Of a DNA stretch of 64,000 bases, positions 56,689 through 64,000 are shown in pieces. The notes beneath the pieces were generated by a model, which was not told where the DNA came from, ran no database searches, and saw only the letters and a list, made by a program, of their open reading frames with translations. Each line of letters starts with the position of its first letter. Position 1 is the stretch's first letter. The stretch spans positions 3,968,001 to 4,032,000 of the forward strand of contig NZ_CP019966.1 in the NCBI RefSeq assembly GCF_003031265.1. Direction: 5' to 3'. This DNA comes from Rhodopseudomonas palustris (lineage in GTDB: Bacteria; Pseudomonadota; Alphaproteobacteria; Rhizobiales; Xanthobacteraceae). A program made the position numbers and the translations under genes.

Positions 56689-57741
56689 CTACGGCGTCAG
56701 CACCGCGCGGCCGACCAGCTTGCCCTTCTGCAGATCGAGCAGCGCGTCATAGGCTTGCGGCAAGGCCACCTTGGTGACCGGGATCGGCGACACCTTCTTG
56801 GCGCGGACGAGGTCGAGCAATTCCTGCGTCTCCGCAAGATTGCCGACGTAGCTGCCCTGGATGGTGATGGCGCGCATCGGGATGAACGGCAGCGCCCATG
56901 GGGCGCCGCCGCCGAACAGGCCGACGATCACCAACTTGCCGCCCTTGGTGAGACAATCGAAGCCGAGCTGCGCGGTCTGCGGATTGCCGACCAGATCGAG
57001 CGCGCCGCGCACCGGGCCTTTGGCGATGGCGGCGATCTGCGCCAGCGCCTCGGGGGCCGCAGCATCGACGGTGCCGAGCGCGCCGGCCTTCTGTGCCGCG
57101 TCGCGCTTGGCTGCGTCGATATCGACCATGATGGCGCCCTTGCCGCCCATTGCTTTGAGCAGCTCCAGGGCCATCAGTCCGAGTCCGCCGGCGCCGAAGA
57201 TCACGATCGGGCTGTCGAGGCAGAAGTCGAGCTTCTTCAGCGCGCTGTAGGTGGTGATGCCGGAGCATGCATAGGGCGCCGCGGTGACCGGATCGAGACC
57301 ATCGAGGCTGAGCAGATAGCGCGGATGCGGCACGATCAGTTCGTCCGAATAGCCGCCGTCGCAATACACGCCGAGAAACCGCGGTTTCAGGCACATGTTT
57401 TCGTCGCCGGCTTTGCAAACATCACATTCGCCGCAACCGATCCACGGATACACCAGCGCGATCTCGCCGATCTTGGCGTCCTTGGCATCAGGACCGGCGG
57501 CGATGATCTCACCGACGGTCTCGTGCCCCATCGTCAGCGGCAGCGCGACGCCGCGATCCTGCAGCGACAGCCGCTTGCGGCCGTGGCCGAGTTCATAGCC
57601 GCCTTCCCAGATGTGCAGATCGCTGTGGCAGATGCCGGCGGCCTTGACGCGCACCAGCACTTGCGTGCCGGTCAATTCCGGCGTCGGCCGGTTGTCTTCG
57701 CTCAGCGGTTTGCCGAAATCGGTGACGCGAAAGCTCCTCAT
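56689..57741 (-). CDS. Zinc-dependent alcohol dehydrogenase (MDR family)
   Basis: A 350-residue medium-chain dehydrogenase. Catalytic zinc ligands: Cys in AGICHSDLH and His-Glu in MGHETVG. Structural zinc: GCGECDVCKAGDENMC with four Cys. NAD motif GAGGLGLMAL. Its closest match by pattern is to AdhA-type alcohol dehydrogenases. Substrate unknown. It lies 79 bp downstream of the nitronate-monooxygenase-like gene on the same strand. Confidence 0.9.
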   Translation of the reverse strand: MRSFRVTDFGKPLSEDNRPTPELTGTQVLVRVKAAGICHSDLHIWEGGYELGHGRKRLSLQDRGVALPLTMGHETVGEIIAAGPDAKDAKIGEIALVYPWIGCGECDVCKAGDENMCLKPRFLGVYCDGGYSDELIVPHPRYLLSLDGLDPVTAAPYACSGITTYSALKKLDFCLDSPIVIFGAGGLGLMALELLKAMGGKGAIMVDIDAAKRDAAQKAGALGTVDAAAPEALAQIAAIAKGPVRGALDLVGNPQTAQLGFDCLTKGGKLVIVGLFGGGAPWALPFIPMRAITIQGSYVGNLAETQELLDLVRAKKVSPIPVTKVALPQAYDALLDLQKGKLVGRAVLTP

Positions 57742-57820
57742 GGCGTAGTCTCCCGAGAGTGTTTTTGTTTATCGCCGAAGCATGCCACGGCGCCGCACGG
57801 CCGTCGATGGCCGGCGCAGC

Positions 57821-58783
57821 TTACGCCGCGCTGCGGAATTCGGCCGTGGTCTGCGCCACCAGCTCGGCGATCGGCACGATGCCGCCGATGCCCGACGCCG
57901 AATGGCCTGCGCTCCAGATATCGCGCCACCGCTTCGGTCGATCCTCCCGTGCGCCGACATCGATATCCTTGCCGATATCGATGCCGCCGCGCTCCGGCAG
58001 ATCGTCGGGATCGAGCCCTGCGGCGACGATCGATGGCCGCAGCATGTTGGTCTGCAGCCCGGTGAACGCCTTGGTGAGCAGGATGTCATCGGCGCTCGCC
58101 TCCACCAGCATCGCCTTGTAGCGCGGATCGGCAACGCTCTCCTCGGTGGCGATAAACTTGGTGCCCATGTAGCCGAGGTCGCAGCCGAGCGTCATCGCGG
58201 CGCGCAGCGCCACGCCGTCACTGATGCCGCCGGCGAGCACGATCACGCCGTCGAAGAATTGCCGCACCGCACGCACAAAGGCGAAGGGATTGAGCCACCC
58301 GGTCTGGCCGCCGGCACCGGCGGTGAGCAGCACCAGGCCGTCAACCCCGGCCGCTGCCGCGCGTTCGGCATGACGAATGCTCGCAACGTCGGCCAGCACC
58401 ATCGCGCCGACATCGTGCAGCGGCGCGATCACCGGTTGCGGCGAGCCGACGCTGGTGATCACCACCTCCGGCCGATGCTGCAGCAGCAGCTTCAGGTCGT
58501 CGCCGAGCCGCGCGTTGGAGCGGTGTACGATCAGGTTGGGGCACCACGGCGCGGCGCGCTGGCCGCTCGCCTGCTCGTGCGCCGCGATTCGGCGGTTGAT
58601 CTCGCCGAGCCAGTCACCGAGTTGTTCCGTCGTACGGCAATTCACCGTGGGAAACGATCCGATCACGCCGCTACTACACGCCGCAGCCACCAGATCGACG
58701 CCCGACACCAGAAACATCGGTGCCGCAATCAGCGGCAAACTGAGACGATCGCCGAAGCGCGCCAGACGGTCGGATGATTTCAC
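57821..58783 (-). CDS. NAD(P)H-dependent flavin oxidoreductase / nitronate monooxygenase-like
   Basis: A 320-residue TIM-barrel FMN enzyme of the NPD/2-nitropropane dioxygenase family: LSLPLIAAPMFLVSGVDLV start, VITSVGSPQP, and the FMN-phosphate region VLAGGISDGVALRAAMTLGCD and YMGTKFIATEES. The start is GTG 58783, because AGGAGGAAA lies 5-6 nt upstream; the ATG at 58816 has none. Members oxidise nitronates or act as enoyl reductases, so the reaction is undetermined. Confidence 0.88.
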   Translation of the reverse strand: MKSSDRLARFGDRLSLPLIAAPMFLVSGVDLVAAACSSGVIGSFPTVNCRTTEQLGDWLGEINRRIAAHEQASGQRAAPWCPNLIVHRSNARLGDDLKLLLQHRPEVVITSVGSPQPVIAPLHDVGAMVLADVASIRHAERAAAAGVDGLVLLTAGAGGQTGWLNPFAFVRAVRQFFDGVIVLAGGISDGVALRAAMTLGCDLGYMGTKFIATEESVADPRYKAMLVEASADDILLTKAFTGLQTNMLRPSIVAAGLDPDDLPERGGIDIGKDIDVGAREDRPKRWRDIWSAGHSASGIGGIVPIAELVAQTTAEFRSAA

Positions 58784-58894
58784 GGCAGTTTCCTCCTGCT
58801 CTGTTTGCAACGGCACGGGTCTGCCGTGCTAGTGTCGTTGCCGAACATTGGCACGCCCAACAGCCGATGACAAAGACAAGGGAGACACGACGCC

Positions 58895-60457
58895 ATGACT
58901 GCCGAGCTCAACGCCTTTCCGACCGCAGGCACGCAAACGTTGCGAGCGCTGGCGCGCTATCCGTCGCGCACCGCGTTCGCCTGGCCCGGCGGCAGCTTGA
59001 GCTATCGCGGCGCCACCGACATGATCGGCAGCATCCAGAAGGTATTCATGGGGCTCGGCCTGCAGCCCGGCACGCGGGTCGCGCTGCTCACCGCCAATCG
59101 CGCCGAGACCTGGTGCGCCGGCGTCGCGGCGCAGCTCTGCCGCTTCGCCATCACCTGGCTGCATCCGCTCGGCTCGCGCCAGGATCAGCTCGATCAGATC
59201 GAGGACTCCGAAGCCGCGGTGCTGATCGTCGACGCCGCAGCCTTCCTGGAGCGCGGCGGCGAGCTTGCCGCCCAGGCGACCGGCCTGCGCCACGTCTTCA
59301 CCGTCGGCCGTGCCGACTACGGGCTCGATCTGCTGATCGCGTTGGATCAGGCCGGCAGCGCCACGGCGCGCGACTTTGCGCGGCTCGATGACGTCGCGGT
59401 GCTGAACTACACCGGCGGCACCACCGGCAAGTCCAAGGGCGCGCTGCGCCACCATCGCGAGAACGCCGGTTTCGCCAATGCGATCCTGGCCGATTTCGAG
59501 ATCCCGTTCGATCCCCGCTATCTCACCGTGGCGCCGATCAGCCACGTCGCCGGCACCAAGGTGCTGCCGTCGCTGATCCGCGGCGGCACTATCCACATGA
59601 TGAAGGGTTTCGATCCCGAAGCGGTGCTGCAGACGATCGAGCGCGAAAAGATCAATTTCACGCTGTTCGTGCCGACGATGGTCTATGTGCTGCTCGATCA
59701 TCCGTCTCTTCCCAAGACCGATCTGTCGTCGCTCGATCTGGTGCTGTACGGCGCCTCGCCGATGTCGCCGACGCGGCTGGTGGAAGGCATCGAGCGGATC
59801 GGCCCGGTGTTCTCGCAGCTCTACGGCCAGACCGAGTGCTATCCGGTGTCGGTGCTGCGCAAGGCCGATCACGATCCGAAGCAGCCGGAGCTGTTCCTGT
59901 CGTGCGGCTTCCCGATCGCGGCCTGCGATGCCCGGATTCTCGACGAGAACGATCAGGAAGTGCCGCTCGGCGAGGCCGGCGAGATCTGCGTGCGCGCGCC
60001 GCACGTGATGGCGGAATATTGGAAGCGCCCGGAGCAGACCGCCGAAACGCTGAAGAGCGGCTGGCTGCACACCGGCGATATCGCCAAGCAGGACGACCGC
60101 GGCTACATGTATATTCTCGACCGCAAGAAGGACATGATCGTGTCCGGCGGCTTCAACATCTTCCCGCGCGAGGTCGAGGACGTGTTGTCGACGCATCAGG
60201 ATGTCGCGATGGTCGCGGTGGTCGGCGTGCCCGACGACAAATGGGGCGAAGCCGTCACCGCGGTGGTGGTCGCCAAGCCCGGCACTAAGCCCGACGAGCG
60301 CGAACTGATCGAGCTGGTGAAAACCCGCAAGGGCTCGGCGCATGCGCCGAAACAGGTCAAGTTCGTCCCCGAACTGCCGATGACCGGCGTCGGCAAGATC
60401 GACAAGAAAGTCCTGCGCGCCGGCTTCTGGGCCGGCCGCGACCGGATGGTGGGGTAG
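58895..60457 (+). CDS. AMP-dependent acyl-CoA synthetase
   Basis: A 520-residue ANL-family enzyme that adenylates a carboxylic acid and transfers it to CoA. P-loop NYTGGTTGKSKGA, YGQTECYP, hinge HTGDIAKQDDRGYMYILDRKKDMIVSGG with NIFPREVED, and catalytic Lys in GVGKIDKKVLR. Substrate (medium or long chain, or aromatic acid) cannot be set. GGGAGA upstream. Divergent from the flavin oxidoreductase gene, which starts 111 bp away. Confidence 0.92.
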   Translation: MTAELNAFPTAGTQTLRALARYPSRTAFAWPGGSLSYRGATDMIGSIQKVFMGLGLQPGTRVALLTANRAETWCAGVAAQLCRFAITWLHPLGSRQDQLDQIEDSEAAVLIVDAAAFLERGGELAAQATGLRHVFTVGRADYGLDLLIALDQAGSATARDFARLDDVAVLNYTGGTTGKSKGALRHHRENAGFANAILADFEIPFDPRYLTVAPISHVAGTKVLPSLIRGGTIHMMKGFDPEAVLQTIEREKINFTLFVPTMVYVLLDHPSLPKTDLSSLDLVLYGASPMSPTRLVEGIERIGPVFSQLYGQTECYPVSVLRKADHDPKQPELFLSCGFPIAACDARILDENDQEVPLGEAGEICVRAPHVMAEYWKRPEQTAETLKSGWLHTGDIAKQDDRGYMYILDRKKDMIVSGGFNIFPREVEDVLSTHQDVAMVAVVGVPDDKWGEAVTAVVVAKPGTKPDERELIELVKTRKGSAHAPKQVKFVPELPMTGVGKIDKKVLRAGFWAGRDRMVG

Positions 60458-60504
60458 TTCCGATCACTCGCCTTCGTGCGGCGAGTTCTCATTCCCCCAC
60501 CGTG

Positions 60505-60601
60505 GTCATTCCGGGGCGCGCGCAGCGCGAACCCGGAATCTGACAGGCTGGCGACTTCGAGATTCCGGGTTCGCTTGCTGTGCAAGCGCCCCGGAATGAC
60601 G
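60505..60601. repeat. Palindromic intergenic repeat, family B (paired units)
   Basis: CATTCCGGGGCGCGCG / CGCGAACCCGGAAT and ATTCCGGGTTCGC / AAGCGCCCCGGAATG. It lies between the convergent acyl-CoA synthetase and ureF genes. Confidence 0.88.
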
Positions 60602-60609
60602 GGGTGGTC

Positions 60610-61332
60610 CTACGACCGGAACAGCCGCGTGTACTGCGTCTCGTGGCGCAGGCTGGCGAGGTCGGCGCGGAAGGTGGCGCTGCCGAGGTCGTCGAGTGAT
60701 GCGGCGAGCGCGCGGGTCCCGGTGGCGATCACCGCGGGCTCCAATGCGGCGAGCACGCGCTGGCTGTCGGTCTGGCCGAGCGGGATCAGGCGGGCGCCGG
60801 CCGAGATCCAGTTCGACGTCACCGCATGCAGGAAGCCGTGCAGCGTCGCCGACAGCGGCACGCCGTGCGAGGCGCTGACGAGACCGACCGCAACCGGATA
60901 GGCGATCGCCTCGCCGCATGCCGCCACCGCACGGCCGAGGCCGTCGCTGTCCCAGGCCTTGCGGGCGATCTCGATGAAGGCGCGGCCCTGCGACAGCGTT
61001 TCGAGCTGGCGCTCCGCCGAGGTGACGAACGCCGCGGCGAGTTCGGCGACGGCGGACAGGCCGGCATCGTCGCTGCGCTCGGTGGCGCGATAGGTGTGGC
61101 TGAGCAACACTGCGTCACAGAACCCGGCGCCATGCTGCAGCATCGCGTCGAGCCAATCGCGCAAGCTGGCAGCGTCGGTGATGTCGCCCGCCTCCACCGC
61201 CCATTCGATGCCGCTGGAATACGAGAACGCGCCGACCGGAAATGCCGGCGACAGCCAGGTCATCAGCCGGAACAGCGCGGCGCTCTGCTCCGCCGGCAGC
61301 GGCTGCGCCGACGCCTCCGGCTCAGTGCTCAT
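60610..61332 (-). CDS. ureF: Urease accessory protein UreF
   Basis: A 240-residue all-helical protein that with UreD and UreG delivers nickel to urease. Core: [43 protein letters not shown], and [36 protein letters not shown], all UreF-like. The start at 61332 (MSTEPEAS) overlaps ureE by 11 bases. A longer open frame to 61506 is antisense of the His-tail codons and is rejected. Confidence 0.95.
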   Translation of the reverse strand: MSTEPEASAQPLPAEQSAALFRLMTWLSPAFPVGAFSYSSGIEWAVEAGDITDAASLRDWLDAMLQHGAGFCDAVLLSHTYRATERSDDAGLSAVAELAAAFVTSAERQLETLSQGRAFIEIARKAWDSDGLGRAVAACGEAIAYPVAVGLVSASHGVPLSATLHGFLHAVTSNWISAGARLIPLGQTDSQRVLAALEPAVIATGTRALAASLDDLGSATFRADLASLRHETQYTRLFRS

Positions 61333-61975
61333 GCTTGTGCGAATGGCCGCAGTGCTCGTCATGGACATGATGGTCGTGGCCATGATGGTCATGCCCGCAG
61401 CAGCCGCCATCACCGTGATCGTGGTCGTGGTCGTGATGCGCGTGACCATGATGACCATGATCGTGATGGCCATGATCATGGTGGTGAGCATGATCGTGGT
61501 GAGCATGATCGTGGTGCGCGTGCGCCGCCTCGCCGCTGTCGTGCGCCGGTGCGTAGGCGCCGCCTTCCGGATCGAACGGCGCTTCGATCTCCACCACCTT
61601 GCCGCCGAGGCCGCGGACCATGTCGGCGATGACGTGGTCGCGGCGGATGCGCAGCGCCTTGGCCATCAGTTGCGTCGGCAGATGGCGGTTGCCGAGATGC
61701 CAGGCGAGCCGCACCAGGTGCTGCGGATCATGACCGCGGATCTCGAGCAGCGGCTCCGGAGCCGCGACCACTTCCACCAGACGCCCGTCTTCCAGCACCA
61801 GGGCGTCGCCGCCGCGCAGCGCCACCGCCTGCTCCAGATCGAGCAGGAACGACAGTCCCCGCGTCCCGGTCATCGCCATGCGGCGGCGATGCCGATCGTC
61901 GAAATCGAGCACGACGGTGTCGGCCGGGGTGTCGGTCCAGCGATGCTGGCCGCGGACGGCGGTGGCGCGGATCAT
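61322..61975 (-). CDS. ureE: Urease accessory protein UreE with long His-rich tail
   Basis: A 217-residue nickel metallochaperone. N-terminal fold ~1-75, dimer domain ~75-140 with the nickel His in [10 protein letters not shown]. The last ~75 residues contain about 35 His with Asp, Gly and a few Cys ([12 protein letters not shown]), a nickel storage tail. ATG 61975 with AGGAGA upstream is used. It lies 8 bp after the monooxygenase-fold gene and overlaps ureF. Confidence 0.95.
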   Translation of the reverse strand: MIRATAVRGQHRWTDTPADTVVLDFDDRHRRRMAMTGTRGLSFLLDLEQAVALRGGDALVLEDGRLVEVVAAPEPLLEIRGHDPQHLVRLAWHLGNRHLPTQLMAKALRIRRDHVIADMVRGLGGKVVEIEAPFDPEGGAYAPAHDSGEAAHAHHDHAHHDHAHHHDHGHHDHGHHGHAHHDHDHDHGDGGCCGHDHHGHDHHVHDEHCGHSHKHEH

Positions 61976-61983
61976 GGTGTCTC

Positions 61984-62283
61984 CTATCTGGTGACGACGT
62001 TCGCCGGCGTGATGATCTCGATTTTGGGGGGCGCGGCGAAGCAGGTGACGGCGACGCGACCGAACGTCTTCATATGCTCGGCCTTGCGATGCGGCTCCAG
62101 CGCTTCGGCGTTTTCCCACTGCTCGACGAACACCATCTTGGAAGATTCGGTGACGCTCTCGTGCAGGTCGTAGGCGATGTTGCCGGGCTCCTTGCGCGTC
62201 TCGGCGATGCAGGCTTTGGCAGCGGCGATCAGTTCGGCACGCATTTCGGGCTTCACGGTCAAAGTGGCGACGACATAGATCAC
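61984..62283 (-). CDS. Antibiotic biosynthesis monooxygenase (ABM)-fold protein
   Basis: A 99-residue ABM/YgiN-like protein: [21 protein letters not shown] start, the [22 protein letters not shown] core with the His cluster, and a C-terminal strand. GTG 62283 is the start: GGGAGGAA stands 6 nt before it. Such proteins are quinol monooxygenases or heme-like oxygenases by homology. Its place between ureC and ureE suggests co-transcription with the urease genes, without an evident role there. Confidence 0.85.
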   Translation of the reverse strand: MIYVVATLTVKPEMRAELIAAAKACIAETRKEPGNIAYDLHESVTESSKMVFVEQWENAEALEPHRKAEHMKTFGRVAVTCFAAPPKIEIITPANVVTR

Positions 62284-62422
62284 GAATATTCCTCCCGGCG
62301 GTTTGTGTCTGCAAGGCCGGACATGCGCCGGCGCGCGGGACATTAGGCGGATGCGTCGGGGATGCAAAGGGGATGGCACGATGCTTGAGGCGCCAGTGAG
62401 CGCGCACCTCGCCGCCCACACC

Positions 62423-62540
62423 ACCGTCATCGCCCGGCTTGACCGGGCGACCCAGTATTCCAGGGCGTTCGTCGCGGAATCCAGCGCCAAAGGCGAACGC
62501 TCTGGGATACTGGGTCCCCCGCTTTCGCGGGGGATGACGA
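62423..62540. repeat. Palindromic repeat between ureC and the ABM gene
   Basis: GTCATCGCCCGGCTTGACCG and the mirrored GTCCCCCGCTTTCGCGGGGG-type segment carry CCCAGTATTCCAG / CTGGGATACTGGG arms. A separate repeat family from A and B. The rest of 62284-62576 holds no gene. Confidence 0.8.
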
Positions 62541-62576
62541 TTGTTGGTGTGGCGGCTGCTGTGCTTCGCTTACCCC

Positions 62577-64000
62577 TCAGAACATAAAGTATCTCTGCGC
62601 CAACGGCAGCACTTCAGCCGGCGCGCAGGTCAGCAGTTCGCCATCGGCGCGGACTTCGTAGGTCTCGGGATCGACTTCGAGCTTCGGCGTGGCGTCGTTG
62701 TGGATCATGCTCTTCTTGGAGATGCCGCCGCGGACGTTGCTGATCGGGACCAGCTTCTTGGCGATGCCGAGGTCGCGGGCGAGATTGCCGGCAGCGGCGG
62801 CCTGCGAGGTGAACACCACCGACGACGCCGTCAGCGCCTTGCCGAAGGCGCCGAACATCGGCTGATAGTGCACCGGCTGCGGCGTCGGGATCGAGGCGTT
62901 GGGATCACCCATCGGCGCCGCGACGATGCTGCCGCCCTTGATGATGCAGTCCGGCTTGACGCCGAAGAACGCCGGCGACCACAGCACCAGATCGGCCATC
63001 TTGCCGGTCTCGACCGAGCCGATCAGCTTCGACACACCATGGGCGATCGCAGGATTGATCGTGTACTTGGCAATGTAGCGCTTGACGCGAAAATTATCAT
63101 TCCGCGAGGAGTCCTGCGGCAGCGCGCCGCGCTGCTTCTTCATTTTGTCGGCGGTCTGCCAGGTGCGGATGATCACTTCACCGAGCCGGCCCATCGCCTG
63201 ACTGTCCGACGACATCATCGACAGCGCGCCGAGGTCGTGCAGGATGTCTTCGGCCGCGATCGTCTCCTTGCGGATGCGGCTCTCGGCGAAGGCGAGATCC
63301 TCGGCGATCGACGGATCGAGATGGTGGCACACCATCAGCATGTCGAGATGCTCGTCGATGGTGTTCTTGGTGAACGGCCGAGTCGGATTGGTCGACGACG
63401 GCAGCACGTTGTCGAGGCTCGCGACCTTGATGATGTCCGGCGCGTGGCCGCCGCCGGCGCCTTCGGTGTGGAAGGCGTGAATGGTGCGGCCCTTGAACGC
63501 CTTCACGGTGTCTTCGACGAAGCCCGACTCGTTGAGCGTGTCGGTGTGGATCATCACCTGGATGTCGTATTCGTCGGCGACGGTGAGGCAGTTGTCGATC
63601 GCCGCCGGCGTCGTGCCCCAGTCCTCGTGCAGCTTGAGCGCACAGGCCCCGCCTTCGATCATCTCCTTCAGCGGGCCGGGCAGCGCGGCGTTGCCCTTGC
63701 CGGAGATGCCGAGATTGACCGGAAACGCATCGAACGACTGAATCATCCGGCCGATATGCCACGGGCCCGGGGTGCAGGTGGTCGCGAAGGTGCCGTGAGA
63801 CGGCCCGGTGCCGCCGCCCAGCATCGTGGTGACGCCGCTCATCAACGCATGTTCGATCTGCTGCGGGCAGATGAAATGGATGTGGCTGTCGAAGCCGCCG
63901 GCGGTGAGGATCTTGCCTTCGCCGGCGATCACGTCGGTGCCGGGGCCGATGATGATATCGACATTGGGCTGGATGTCCGGATTGCCGGCCTTGCCGATCG
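62577..64000 (-). CDS. ureC: Urease alpha subunit UreC, C-terminal part
   Basis: The gene runs off the right edge; about 474 of the ~570 residues are present. The frame is open to 64000 and the upstream residues ([19 protein letters not shown]) match UreC, so the ATG-like position at 63932 is internal. Nickel and catalytic residues are visible: HIHF (His-x-His), carbamylated Lys in ALKLHEDWG, His in [11 protein letters not shown] and [15 protein letters not shown], flap His in VCHHLD, and Asp in SSDSQAMGR. Urease hydrolyses urea to ammonia and carbamate. Confidence 0.96.
   Translation of the reverse strand, partial: IGKAGNPDIQPNVDIIIGPGTDVIAGEGKILTAGGFDSHIHFICPQQIEHALMSGVTTMLGGGTGPSHGTFATTCTPGPWHIGRMIQSFDAFPVNLGISGKGNAALPGPLKEMIEGGACALKLHEDWGTTPAAIDNCLTVADEYDIQVMIHTDTLNESGFVEDTVKAFKGRTIHAFHTEGAGGGHAPDIIKVASLDNVLPSSTNPTRPFTKNTIDEHLDMLMVCHHLDPSIAEDLAFAESRIRKETIAAEDILHDLGALSMMSSDSQAMGRLGEVIIRTWQTADKMKKQRGALPQDSSRNDNFRVKRYIAKYTINPAIAHGVSKLIGSVETGKMADLVLWSPAFFGVKPDCIIKGGSIVAAPMGDPNASIPTPQPVHYQPMFGAFGKALTASSVVFTSQAAAAGNLARDLGIAKKLVPISNVRGGISKKSMIHNDATPKLEVDPETYEVRADGELLTCAPAEVLPLAQRYFMF

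Noticed and set aside
61333..61506. Upstream extension of ureF with Met/Thr/Ile-rich sequence
   Set aside because: It is an alternate frame of the His-tail codons of ureE; UreF family similarity starts only after ATG 61332.

Overview
The window is GC-rich, densely packed bacterial chromosome. The protein families point to an alphaproteobacterium of the Rhodopseudomonas/Bradyrhizobium group. They include DUF6894, DUF3297, DUF6496 and DUF3309 proteins, a transaldolase-PGI fusion, a TreS-maltokinase fusion, Ku/LigD, and urease genes with a His-tailed UreE. EcfG-like (GGAAC-N16-CGTT) and FNR/FixK-like (TTGAT-N4-ATCAA) sites fit the same group. Rhodopseudomonas palustris or a close relative is my best guess; it rests on recognition, not on a search. 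I see no rRNA, tRNA, CRISPR array, prophage or complete insertion sequence.

Layout. 0-9.6 kb: the 5' end of ettA, an L,D-transpeptidase with a repeat-rich linker, a Pro/Ala-rich membrane-anchored protein, two sulfurtransferases, a CoxE-like VWA protein and its probable MoxR ATPase partner, and between them a membrane diguanylate cyclase and a small GlsB-type membrane protein. 9.6-10.9 kb: a more AT-rich pocket with small ORFs between two ~168-bp direct repeats. 10.9-13.7 kb: a vanA-vanR-vanB type operon (Rieske demethylase, GntR regulator, reductase) with TGTATACA palindromes at its promoter. 13.8-23.4 kb: housekeeping and accessory genes, including a FixK-type box before a DUF6894 gene, a three-copy ~280-bp repeat array at 16.9-17.7 kb, and a divergent SDR/HxlR pair sharing an inverted-repeat operator.

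23.6-49.7 kb is a large carbohydrate island. A first block encodes the oxidative pentose-phosphate/Entner-Doudoroff entry: tal-pgi, gnd, zwf, pgl, gluconokinase and a HAD phosphatase. A divergent block follows: malQ and a GH15 enzyme on the minus strand, glgE-treS/mak-glgB on the plus strand up to a terminator, then glgX-treZ-treY. Together these can interconvert trehalose and alpha-glucan in both directions. TreS, maltokinase, GlgE and GlgB build glucan from trehalose; GlgX, TreY and TreZ turn glucan back into trehalose; GH15 and MalQ release or remodel glucose units, which feed the first block. EcfG-type promoters at malQ, ku, ligD and a DUF3309 gene suggest control by the general stress response.

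50-64 kb: a PHA-granule-type protein, a DUF3309 peptide, divergent ligD/ku (non-homologous end joining) with overlapping stress-type promoters, a lysine-rich DUF6496 protein cut by an in-frame stop, tusA-like, mobA, an alcohol dehydrogenase and a nitronate-monooxygenase-like protein, an acyl-CoA synthetase, and part of a urease operon (ureC fragment, a monooxygenase-fold gene, ureE, ureF) on the minus strand. Short palindromic intergenic repeats of several families are scattered throughout; at 54.7 kb one has been split by another.
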